From Alphaproteobacteria bacterium (GTDB lineage Bacteria > Pseudomonadota > Alphaproteobacteria > UBA8366 > GCA-2717185): a stretch of DNA of 64,000 nucleotides. The stretch's first letter is position 1. Each line of letters starts with the position of its first letter. Under the pieces are notes generated by a model. It had not been told where the DNA came from and searched no databases. It was given only the letters and a program-made list of their open reading frames with translations. The stretch lies in NCBI GenBank assembly GCA_012103325.1, contig WLWY01000009.1:62001-126000 (forward strand). Direction: 5' to 3'. Below, in pieces: positions 42,569 through 49,158 of the stretch. Position numbers and translations under genes: made by a program.

Positions 42569-42713
42569 CACCAACTTTTATGTAGAACTTGGGATACTAT
42601 GGAAAGCAATTGAAATGTCAATGTAATTCACAGCCAAGGCTTGAGCCAATGCGGACAATATCTCTCTCCTATCCCTTACTGAGTGCGGCTCACCAACTTT
42701 TACATACAAGTTG
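42569..42713. repeat. Two related 23-bp boxes between divergent integrase and PEP-CTERM genes
   Basis: Copies at 42569-42591 and 42691-42713 both begin CACCAACTTTTA and agree at 19 of 23 positions; the second contains the inverted repeat CAACTT-8-AAGTTG. One copy is close to the integrase start, the other 20 bases before the PEP-CTERM start. They could be operators of a shared regulator or recombinase-binding sites. Confidence 0.5.
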
Positions 42714-42732
42714 ACTAACCGAGAGTGGTATT

Positions 42733-43395
42733 ATGTTTGACAATTTCTCAAAAAGAAAACCATTCATCACAGCTTGCGCCGTGCTTGGTATGGCGGTTGC
42801 GGCGACAAGCGCCGAAGCGACTGTCCTTAATATAAGTGGGATAGGGGAGATCACCCTGATCAGTCCCGGTCTGACAGGGACTGGCGTCAATATCGGTTCA
42901 CCTTTAACGCTCAGTAATTTTACCGTTGATTCAGGCAGTGCCGGAATCTTGTCTGCGCCGTTCTCCGGCTACAACATTCTTAACCCGATCTTTGAGATTG
43001 ACGGTGTTGCGTATGACGGCGGCATTGGCGGTCTAACGCTGGCAGAGAATGGGGCGAATGACACGATTGACTACGTGACGCTCGTTCCTACGGGGCCGTT
43101 TCTGAACAATCATGTGCTCGCGGAGATACGGTTTCGCTTTGAGGGTGATTTTTTTACTGACACAACAGACCTTGCCACGGCTTTCGACACTGTTGCCCTC
43201 GGTCAGGTGTTCTTTGATTTTTCAAATCTCTCTCCCAACGCCGAATTTGCGGAAATTAGAGGCGATCTCGCGCTCAGCGTTACGGTCGAAAGCACAGACG
43301 ATCAAAGCATAACGCCTGTTCCCGAACCCTCTGCCCTAGCGCTGTTCGCCCTCGGGCTGGCCGGGCTGGGCATCGCGCGGCGGCGCACGGCCTAA
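42733..43395 (+). CDS. PEP-CTERM sorting-domain exported protein
   Basis: A 220-residue secreted protein. An N-terminal signal peptide (KPFITACAVLGMAVAATSAEA) is followed by a beta-rich Ser/Thr/Asn-rich body and a C-terminal tripartite PEP-CTERM tag: VPEPSALALF, a hydrophobic helix and a final RRR cluster. Such tags are processed by exosortase (EpsH/XrtA), in species that make exopolysaccharide; no exosortase is in the window. The function of the body is unknown. It is followed after 13 bp by a second PEP-CTERM gene, probably in one operon. Confidence 0.88.
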   Translation: MFDNFSKRKPFITACAVLGMAVAATSAEATVLNISGIGEITLISPGLTGTGVNIGSPLTLSNFTVDSGSAGILSAPFSGYNILNPIFEIDGVAYDGGIGGLTLAENGANDTIDYVTLVPTGPFLNNHVLAEIRFRFEGDFFTDTTDLATAFDTVALGQVFFDFSNLSPNAEFAEIRGDLALSVTVESTDDQSITPVPEPSALALFALGLAGLGIARRRTA

Positions 43396-43408
43396 AGGAC
43401 TCTTTATC

Positions 43409-44260
43409 ATGAAATTGAAATTCTTGCTCGCTGCGGCCAGCATCCTTGCTGTCACGGGAACGCACGCCCACGCCATGAATTCCGATGCGAACGACATTAT
43501 TATATTTCAGGGCCAGCTTGGGCCAATCGACGCACAATTTTTGAGCCCCGGCGGTCACCTCGTGCCGGTCGCCGGCGAGTTTCTCATAAACACCGGGACC
43601 TATGACGGCCTTGGAGGCCAGGACACCATTTTCTTTTCTAACTCCGGGGACTTTCTTGAAGCCGGCGCCGTTCAGAATGTGGAAGTCTTTATTGCTGGCA
43701 ATGGCACCGATTTTATCGATGTCAGCCAAAGCAATGTTGGTGCCCGTATCGAAGGCGGCAATGGCCATGATGTAATTTTTGCCACGCTTTTCGATGACGT
43801 TGTGAACGGAGGCAACGGCACTGACTTTATAGATGGCGGCGGCGGCGCGGATCGGTTGAATGGTGGAGCCGGTACCAATCTTCTTGTCGGCGGCGGCGGC
43901 GCGGATACCTATAGTGTTGGTAGTGGTAACGGCTTGTTTCTAGACACCATCATCGAAGTGGCGAGTGATGACATCAATGTCGTGCAATTCGCAGCCGGGA
44001 TCAGCCTGGGCGATATTGGATTTCAAAACCTCGGCACCGATCTTCTTCTATCACTGGACACCGGCAGCCAAATTCTCATCATAGGACAGTTCGATGCACC
44101 CAACAGCGGCATCGATACCTTGATCTTCGGGGACGACTCACAGTTCAATGTCAGAACACTGAAGGGGCCGCTAGCCTCTGTCCCAGAACCCGGCACCCTA
44201 GCGCTGCTCGTCCTTGGTCTGGCCGGGCTTGCCGTCGCGAGACGACACCGCACTATTTAA
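43409..44260 (+). CDS. PEP-CTERM protein with RTX-type calcium-binding repeats
   Basis: A 283-residue exported protein with a signal peptide (KLKFLLAAASILAVTGTHAHA), a central series of glycine/aspartate nonapeptides (IEGGNGHDVIFA, VNGGNGTDFIDG, GGGADRLNGGAG, GGGGADTYSVG) of the hemolysin-type RTX beta-roll that binds calcium, and a C-terminal VPEPGTLALL helix with RRH, the PEP-CTERM tag. RTX proteins normally leave by type I secretion without a signal peptide, so joining RTX repeats to a Sec signal and a PEP-CTERM tag is uncommon. Probably a cell-envelope or matrix protein. Same operon as the preceding gene. Confidence 0.87.
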   Translation: MKLKFLLAAASILAVTGTHAHAMNSDANDIIIFQGQLGPIDAQFLSPGGHLVPVAGEFLINTGTYDGLGGQDTIFFSNSGDFLEAGAVQNVEVFIAGNGTDFIDVSQSNVGARIEGGNGHDVIFATLFDDVVNGGNGTDFIDGGGGADRLNGGAGTNLLVGGGGADTYSVGSGNGLFLDTIIEVASDDINVVQFAAGISLGDIGFQNLGTDLLLSLDTGSQILIIGQFDAPNSGIDTLIFGDDSQFNVRTLKGPLASVPEPGTLALLVLGLAGLAVARRHRTI

Positions 44261-44504
44261 AAAGCACCTGTTGCAGGACTGACGCGGTCATTATAAATGT
44301 CGGGCCGTTCTCCTCCGACGATAGCTCCTTTGCGACATCGGCGACGGTGTTTTCGAGCGTTCGATGGAGATCGTCGTTACCAATACCGTTATCAACGGTT
44401 TCGCTAATTTTGCTGGAACGAATTTTCTACTGATGCTGTAATCGGTTTCAGCAAAGAACTGCAATTTAACATTGATTCAGTGTCCAAGATTGGAAGAGTT
44501 GAAG

Positions 44505-45470
44505 GTGTCTCCTAAGAGGAAAAAGAAGGCAAAGAGGGGGGCGGGCCCTGCTTCAAGGCAGAAAGAGATAATGGAGCGCGCCCTAAAGTTAAAAGACGGT
44601 GGGTCTTCTACTAGCGTATCTGAGTATTCACCCAATTCAGTTTTCGAACTTCCGGGCGAAGAACAGTTCGACGAAGTAATGACATTAGCAAATAATTTCA
44701 AGAAGTATTCAAATCGGAAAACTGAAAAACGTCTAGAGAAACTTGGCTTGAAAGAGTCTGATAAAATTATTTTTTCTTTAAGTTACAAAGAGAATATATC
44801 AAATGACATCTTCGTTGATTTAGCATGCACTTTAAAAGATGTATTTATCGGAGTATTTATTCTTGATAAGAAAAACAAATCAAATAAAAGAAACATCATT
44901 AAATTAGAGTTCAGATTTTCTTATGTGAATAACAGTATTGATAAGAATTTAGCTGTTAAGTTCTTAGAAATGTCTAAGATTAGTGAACCGTTATCGATAT
45001 TTATTTATTGTTTATGGAACAAAAATGAACTAGAAAAATTTGGGATATATTTTATTTTTGCTTATGCATATTTTAATTTTATAAAAAATAATGCACAGGT
45101 TTTAGATTTTGAGGAATCAATTAGTAGCAAGTTATTTGATCAGCAGGAAAGTCCAGCAACGGAGCCCACCCCAACTGACCGCGACACGACGGCCAGAAGT
45201 ACTCAAACGAGCATAGAAGATACGCCACTCAATCTCGAACGGCTTTTTGCAAGAGCTCAAGAAATCGATGCGACGTCGGTCAAGGGGCGACCACCTAAGG
45301 GTTCAAATTATCATCCCAAAATCGAGACCAGAATCCGCTTACCTCAAGATGTTATTGATTGGTTGAAAGCGAAAGGCCCTAATTATCATTCAACAGCGAC
45401 CGCACTCCTCACTGCTCTCAAGGAAGCTGAAGAGGACGCAGCCGGGCTGAAAATGAGCGAAGGCCCGTAA
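44505..45470 (+). CDS. AT-rich protein of unknown function with a BrnA-like C-terminal segment
   Basis: 321 residues from GTG 44505 (MSPKRKKKAKRGAGP) with GGAAGAG six bases upstream; the frame opens at a TTG at 44472. A basic start is followed by a hydrophobic, Lys/Phe/Ile-rich middle (about 60-215) that I cannot place. A Ser/Thr/Pro linker then leads to a tail (IETRIRLPQDVIDWLKAKGP..) resembling BrnA antitoxins, which carry a ribbon-helix-helix DNA-binding fold. No BrnT toxin gene is adjacent. Bases 44690-45130 are strikingly AT-rich compared with both sides, so the middle domain is probably a recent import. A tandem repeat follows the stop. The 44261-44504 gap shows no supported gene. Confidence 0.65.
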   Translation: MSPKRKKKAKRGAGPASRQKEIMERALKLKDGGSSTSVSEYSPNSVFELPGEEQFDEVMTLANNFKKYSNRKTEKRLEKLGLKESDKIIFSLSYKENISNDIFVDLACTLKDVFIGVFILDKKNKSNKRNIIKLEFRFSYVNNSIDKNLAVKFLEMSKISEPLSIFIYCLWNKNELEKFGIYFIFAYAYFNFIKNNAQVLDFEESISSKLFDQQESPATEPTPTDRDTTARSTQTSIEDTPLNLERLFARAQEIDATSVKGRPPKGSNYHPKIETRIRLPQDVIDWLKAKGPNYHSTATALLTALKEAEEDAAGLKMSEGP

Positions 45471-45517
45471 AGTCCTTCCTATCTTATTGGCATAAGTCCT
45501 TCCCATCTTTATGGTAT
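45470..45517. repeat. Two tandem 24-bp direct repeats
   Basis: AAGTCCTTCCTATCTTATTG.. at 45470-45493 is repeated with a few changes at 45494-45517. The pair begins at the stop codon of the BrnA-like-tail gene and ends 31 bases before the next small gene. It may be a pair of regulatory binding sites; with only two copies, an origin iteron array is unlikely. Confidence 0.5.
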
Positions 45518-45548
45518 CTCTTATCTACTTCGATGAGGGAATAAACCC

Positions 45549-45725
45549 ATGGAAAACTTTTTCAAAGCAGTCTTCGTACTGGCTGTGATTTTAACGGTTG
45601 TCGGTCTTATTTCCGACGACGATACCCCGCAGCAAATAACTTCAGGGCGGATTATCCCGCACCCTGATACGCAGTGGGTCGATGATAAAGACAAGCTTTC
45701 GCCTATCCCGGCGGAGCAAAAATAG
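45549..45725 (+). CDS. Small membrane protein (58 aa), mobile-element associated
   Basis: ATG 45549 to TAG 45723-45725 encodes 58 residues with a GAGGG ribosome site about 12 bases upstream. Residues 4-21 (FFKAVFVLAVILTVVGLI) form one membrane helix, followed by an acidic turn (SDDDTP) and a polar tail. The layout suggests an inner-membrane protein with a periplasmic tail. It precedes a hairpin, a terminator and the conjugation-type genes, so it may belong to the transfer region. Family not recognised. Confidence 0.6.
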   Translation: MENFFKAVFVLAVILTVVGLISDDDTPQQITSGRIIPHPDTQWVDDKDKLSPIPAEQK

Positions 45726-45742
45726 GGGCCTCAAAACGCGAA

Positions 45743-45773
45743 GCGACTCTCGAAGGAAACCTCCGAGAGTCGC
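45743..45773 (+). other. 10-bp hairpin after the small membrane protein gene
   Basis: GCGACTCTCG and CGAGAGTCGC flank an 11-base loop, 17 bp past the stop codon. There is no T tract, so it may stabilise the transcript 3' end or work together with the terminator at 45805. Confidence 0.55.
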
Positions 45774-45804
45774 CCGAGAATTACCCCAGCCGGTGACGGC
45801 CAGA

Positions 45805-45839
45805 GCCGGGGAGTGTTGCACCACTTCCCGGCTTTTTTC
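45805..45839 (+). terminator. Rho-independent terminator
   Basis: GCCGGGGAGTG pairs with CACTTCCCGGC (one G-T pair) around a six-base loop and is followed by TTTTTT. It ends the transcript of the small membrane protein gene and isolates it from the genes that start at 45869. Confidence 0.88.
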
Positions 45840-45868
45840 TTAGCCCTACTGCTAGGAGGAAAGCAACC

Positions 45869-46147
45869 ATGAGCGAACGCAAGCTCCCCGATCTCAAAAA
45901 TGTCGCGTCTTATATATGCGCGGCGATTATCACGCTTTTGGGCGTGCCTAGCCTGATCAAGCTTATCGATCCGCACCTGACGGATTTGGTGAAGCGCCAA
46001 TACCCCGAAGCTTTCGAAATTATTTACTGGTTGATTAAGGCGGGCGTGTACGTGTTGAGCTTTGCTCTGCTCCAGAGCGTGATTTATCTCACGGTGACCA
46101 TGATCGTTGCCGTGATCTCGGCGCTTATTTTGCGGCGGTCCCTATAG
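45869..46147 (+). CDS. Two-helix membrane protein, possible anchor of the coupling protein
   Basis: 92 residues with an AGGAGG site upstream. Membrane segments cover about residues 14-32 (ICAAIITLLGVPSLIKLI) and 52-88 (a long hydrophobic stretch that may be one long or two short helices), ending in RRS. VirD4/TraG coupling proteins normally begin with two such helices; the coupling-protein gene 77 bp downstream lacks them, so this may be the separate membrane part. That is inference; I do not recognise the family from sequence. Confidence 0.6.
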   Translation: MSERKLPDLKNVASYICAAIITLLGVPSLIKLIDPHLTDLVKRQYPEAFEIIYWLIKAGVYVLSFALLQSVIYLTVTMIVAVISALILRRSL

Positions 46148-46224
46148 AAAACGCATGAACATCGAAACGGCCAGGGCCGGGCGCTCTGTTCTCGCCGCTC
46201 CGCTCTCGCCGAAGCGAGGTCAAA

Positions 46225-47565
46225 ATGTCGAATGAAGAACATCGTTTCGGATCGGCAAAATTTGCTAGCGCAACCGACCTCGCGCGCGCGGGGATGTTTA
46301 AACAGAAACCCAATTCGCTGCTGGTCGGTTTTTGGGGCAATCGTCCTCTCTGGTACAGCGGGCAAGGTGGCTTGCTTTTAACGGCTGGCGGACGTGGGGG
46401 TAAGCTCGCTACCATTTTGGGATACAACATATGCAGCGGCATTTATCGCCAAACGCTCCTGGCGCTGGACATGAAGGGCGAGCTTGCCGCCATCAGCCAG
46501 GATCAAACCCCGGATAAAAAATTCTGCATTTATTGGAATCCTGCGGCGCTGCACGGCTTGCCGCAAAACCGGATCAATCCGGTCGATTACATCCGCGCAG
46601 ACAGCCCTTCGCTGGTCTCGGATGTAAAAGTCTTTTGCGAAAACATCATCGTGATGACGGGGGAGAAGAACGCGGGGTATTTCATAGGCCGCGCGCGGGA
46701 ATTTGTTGAAGCCATCGCCCTGGCCTTGGTCGAGAAGAACGGCGTTTTGACACTTCCCGATCTCTATCACGCCATCAACCTCATTCCGGTGGGTGGGGAT
46801 GCGTGGCTCGATTTCGCGTTCGAGATGTCGGAATCGCAATTCGAAATCGCGCGGCGCGTTGAGGCCGAAATCGCCGCCAGCCGCGATAACGACACGGGCG
46901 ACGGCTTCAAGGGCATACTCGGCGAGATATTCAAGGCGTTTGCGTGCTTGAGCGATCCAACACTCATGGAGTCCGTCTCGCCGCCGTACGATTTCTCGCT
47001 TTCGCAGCTTTGTGAGAGCGATCAAGCCTATCAGTTTTACATGATGCCTCCGGCTGAATTTATCCAAGCCTGGGGGCCGGTGATCAAATCGATGTTCGTC
47101 GCGGCGATGATCTACAAATCGCGCAGCCCATCGTCACCGCAGCAGACTTGGATCATTGACGAGTGCGCACAGCTTGGCGCATTCCCGCTCGCCGTCAAGC
47201 TTTACACTTACGGGGCTGGGATTGGCATCCGCCCCTGGTGTGTGTTCCAGAGCACCTATCAAATGCGCGCGCTTGCACCTGATGCGGAAAACATCGTGAC
47301 CTCAAGCGCTGCATTAAGAAGCTATTTCTCGATTCGTGATCTGGCCAGTGCACAGACCATCTCTGCCATGATGGGCGATGAGACATTGGAATTCACCGAC
47401 GAATTCAAACAAGCCAGCGCCCGCCATGCGCAGCAGAAGGCCCTGCGTGCGTTGCTCGATGGCGGCGATCCCTACAAGGTCGGTCGGAGTACGCCCATCA
47501 CACAAAAGAAGCCAAGCTTAAATCTAAAAAACAAAGACGCCTGCGCACGCCCGATGAAAATTTAA
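46225..47565 (+). CDS. VirD4/TraG-type conjugative coupling protein, frame ends early (frameshift or -1 programmed frameshift)
   Basis: 446 residues of a type IV secretion coupling ATPase. FGSAKFASATDLARAGMF at the start is the family's post-membrane segment. A degenerate Walker A (AGGRGGKLAT, with Leu where Ser or Thr is usual) is near residue 55, Walker B is WIIDECAQLGAF near 313 and the sensor region YGAGIGIRPWCVFQS follows. The N-terminal membrane helices are absent. The expected C-terminus is found in the -1 frame at 47532-47819, and the zero frame runs only 11 residues past an A AAA AAC slip site. Full product would be about 531 residues. No relaxase or mating-pair genes are seen, so this is a relic or depends on other elements. 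Confidence 0.82.
   Translation: MSNEEHRFGSAKFASATDLARAGMFKQKPNSLLVGFWGNRPLWYSGQGGLLLTAGGRGGKLATILGYNICSGIYRQTLLALDMKGELAAISQDQTPDKKFCIYWNPAALHGLPQNRINPVDYIRADSPSLVSDVKVFCENIIVMTGEKNAGYFIGRAREFVEAIALALVEKNGVLTLPDLYHAINLIPVGGDAWLDFAFEMSESQFEIARRVEAEIAASRDNDTGDGFKGILGEIFKAFACLSDPTLMESVSPPYDFSLSQLCESDQAYQFYMMPPAEFIQAWGPVIKSMFVAAMIYKSRSPSSPQQTWIIDECAQLGAFPLAVKLYTYGAGIGIRPWCVFQSTYQMRALAPDAENIVTSSAALRSYFSIRDLASAQTISAMMGDETLEFTDEFKQASARHAQQKALRALLDGGDPYKVGRSTPITQKKPSLNLKNKDACARPMKI
47526..47532 (+). promoter_or_regulatory. In-frame A AAA AAC heptamer at the coupling-protein frame break
   Basis: The heptamer is in the zero-frame phase required for tandem slippage (codons CTA AAA AAC). A -1 slip continues CAA AGA CGC CTG CGC into LRTPDENLNMPGDKQ, the expected family text. 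A simple deletion of one A from a run of seven would look identical. A strong downstream pseudoknot or hairpin is not obvious. Confidence 0.5.
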
Positions 47566-47819
47566 ATATGCCGGGTGACAAGCAGTTGATTTTCGCCGAT
47601 GGCGTCAATCACCCGATCGAAGCGGGCCGTAAGAATTTTTACGAGCAACGCTTTATGACGGGCCGGTATCACCCGAACCCTTTTTACCCGCCGCTGGATA
47701 AAGTGCGCGTCAAAACCCTGTTCGGCCATGCCTGGCGGCGCGTGGTGCGCGAGCCCGTGCCGAAACAATACGCCCATTACCCGCAATACAAGGACGGCTT
47801 CTGGTCGAAGGTGAAATAA
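47532..47819 (+). CDS. C-terminal segment of the coupling protein in the -1 frame
   Basis: Read in this frame the text QRRLRTPDENLNM leads into PGDKQLIFADGVNHPIEA, FYEQRFMTGRYHPNPFYPP and a final HYPQYKDGFWSKVK, all typical of the end of VirD4/TraG coupling proteins in alphaproteobacterial elements. An ATG at 47568 could start an 83-residue fragment, but no ribosome site precedes it. The stop codon overlaps the start of the next gene (TAATG). Conservation of this part argues that it is still translated or was lost very recently. Confidence 0.75.
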   Translation, partial: QRRLRTPDENLNMPGDKQLIFADGVNHPIEAGRKNFYEQRFMTGRYHPNPFYPPLDKVRVKTLFGHAWRRVVREPVPKQYAHYPQYKDGFWSKVK

Positions 47820-48277
47820 TGAAAACCTCAGGACAATCACGCACCGGCGGCGCAAATCGGAGCGGTACGTCGTTCGCGCGTGCGCAAAGCAATCTTTCCG
47901 GCCAAGACAATCTGCAAAGCAAGGCGGGCGCGTTGCGGCAAAGCTTTGAGACTGAGCGCTGTGAACACAACGCCAAGCAATTGGCCGATGCGGGAAAAAC
48001 GGAAAGCCAGCGCCGGAACGAGAATGCCGAACGCCAAGAGCGCCGGGACTCGTTCATGGTCAAACGCCAAAAGCCTGCACCGGTTCTAAGACCGTCGCCC
48101 GCACTGGCCTACGGAACGGACAAAGCCGTCTTCAATGCGCAGTGGGATGCGGAAGCCCAAAGCGCCAAGACGGCGGAATCCAAGGAAGAACGTAAAGCAG
48201 CATTCAAGAAGGCCCGGAGCGAAACCGGACCCGATCAAACCCGTGTCCGGGATTTTAACAACCGGATGCACGGCTAA
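47819..48277 (+). CDS. Charged hypothetical protein of the transfer region
   Basis: 152 residues, very hydrophilic, rich in Gln, Arg, Glu and Ser, probably helical or disordered (KTESQRRNENAERQERRDSF). There is no signal peptide or membrane segment. Its start overlaps the coupling-protein stop by one base, implying coupled translation. Small charged proteins of this kind commonly follow coupling-protein genes in integrative elements, but the function is unknown and I do not recognise a domain. Confidence 0.65.
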   Translation: MKTSGQSRTGGANRSGTSFARAQSNLSGQDNLQSKAGALRQSFETERCEHNAKQLADAGKTESQRRNENAERQERRDSFMVKRQKPAPVLRPSPALAYGTDKAVFNAQWDAEAQSAKTAESKEERKAAFKKARSETGPDQTRVRDFNNRMHG

Positions 48278-48310
48278 ACCCCAATCAATGCGAACACAGG
48301 AGTATGCATC

Positions 48311-48655
48311 ATGGAAAACAACAGAAACGAAAATGAAAACAGTAACCGCCCGATAGACAAAATAAACGACGGACATCTCAAAGCCAGTATCTGGCGTAAT
48401 GAGGGCGAAAAGGGTGCGTTCTACAGCACCACGTTTTCGCGGAGCTATAAGGATTCCGAAGGCAAGTACCGCGACACGCAGAGCTTTACGGGCACGGATT
48501 TGTTGAAGCTCTCCGAGCTAGCCCGCGGCGCTTATGCGCGGACGAACGAGTTGCGCCGCGAAGATCACGAGCAATCGCGCGAAAATCGCCGCGAAGACTT
48601 CAAAGAAGAACGCGGCAATTCAAACCAGTCACAACGTCGCGATTACAATAAATAG
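48311..48655 (+). CDS. Conserved accessory protein of conjugative elements (114 aa)
   Basis: 114 residues. The first two thirds (PIDKINDGHLKASIWRNEGE, then GAFYSTTFSRSYKDSEGKYR and DLLKLSELARGAYART) follow a pattern I have met in many plasmid- and island-borne proteins of unknown function, a small beta-rich domain; the tail is highly charged (RREDHEQSRENRRED). An AGGAGT site precedes the ATG. It is the last gene of the transfer-type block and is followed by a strong terminator. Confidence 0.7.
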   Translation: MENNRNENENSNRPIDKINDGHLKASIWRNEGEKGAFYSTTFSRSYKDSEGKYRDTQSFTGTDLLKLSELARGAYARTNELRREDHEQSRENRREDFKEERGNSNQSQRRDYNK

Positions 48656-48688
48656 GAATAAAAGAATAATATTTTTCTTGCATAAATT

Positions 48689-48718
48689 GGGAACATGAGT
48701 TAATAATGTTCCCTTTTT
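48689..48718 (+). terminator. Rho-independent terminator
   Basis: GGGAACAT and ATGTTCCC flank a nine-base loop and are followed by TTTTT. It lies 34 bp after the 114-aa gene and ends the transfer-type transcript before the recombinase genes. Confidence 0.85.
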
Positions 48719-48777
48719 GTTCTATTACAGGAGAAAATATGCGATGGAGGTAAGATAACGAGTAAAGGATATGAAAA

Positions 48778-49158
48778 GTGGCTGAGAACCAACTTAAAAA
48801 TGAAGATTACAGGCTGAAACAGGCTGGCGAGAGTGATGCTGCGGTAACCCCGCCGATGGCGTTGACCTTGGACGTCGAGAAGTACGAACACTTCTTCGAG
48901 GGCGAGGACCTGACGGAAGATCAGAAGTGCGAGTATCTACAAGCGCTTTGGAACATCATCGTCAGTTTTATACAATTGGGCGTGGAGGTGCGGCCCGCAT
49001 CGCAAGACTGTGGAAAACCCCCTGAGAGCGCCGATTGCAGCGCAAAATCCGCCGACGATGTGATAAAATCAAAACCTCAATATTTGAATGACAAATTTGT
49101 ACGCGCGGCAGACCGGACGCACGATCCGCAGCAAGGAGGAGTCCCAGATGAACAATAA
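48778..49158 (+). CDS. Hypothetical protein overlapping the recombinase gene
   Basis: 126 residues from a GTG at 48778 with AAAGGAT upstream. There is an acidic N-terminal half (VEKYEHFFEGEDLTEDQKCE), a short helical segment (YLQALWNIIVSFIQLGVEV) and a polar tail. Its last 11 bases overlap the start of the serine recombinase gene, whose ribosome site (AAGGAGG at 49133-49139) is inside this frame, so the two are coupled. Small genes of this sort often precede large serine recombinases in islands; a regulatory role is possible but unproven. Family not recognised. Confidence 0.65.
   Translation: MAENQLKNEDYRLKQAGESDAAVTPPMALTLDVEKYEHFFEGEDLTEDQKCEYLQALWNIIVSFIQLGVEVRPASQDCGKPPESADCSAKSADDVIKSKPQYLNDKFVRAADRTHDPQQGGVPDEQ

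Noticed and set aside
44261..44460. Open frame of about 52 codons on the minus strand between the PEP-CTERM and BrnA-like-tail genes
   Set aside because: It has no usable start codon and no recognisable family text; possibly an old remnant but not supportable.
45470..45517. Replication origin iterons
   Set aside because: Only two copies, and no replication initiator gene is nearby.
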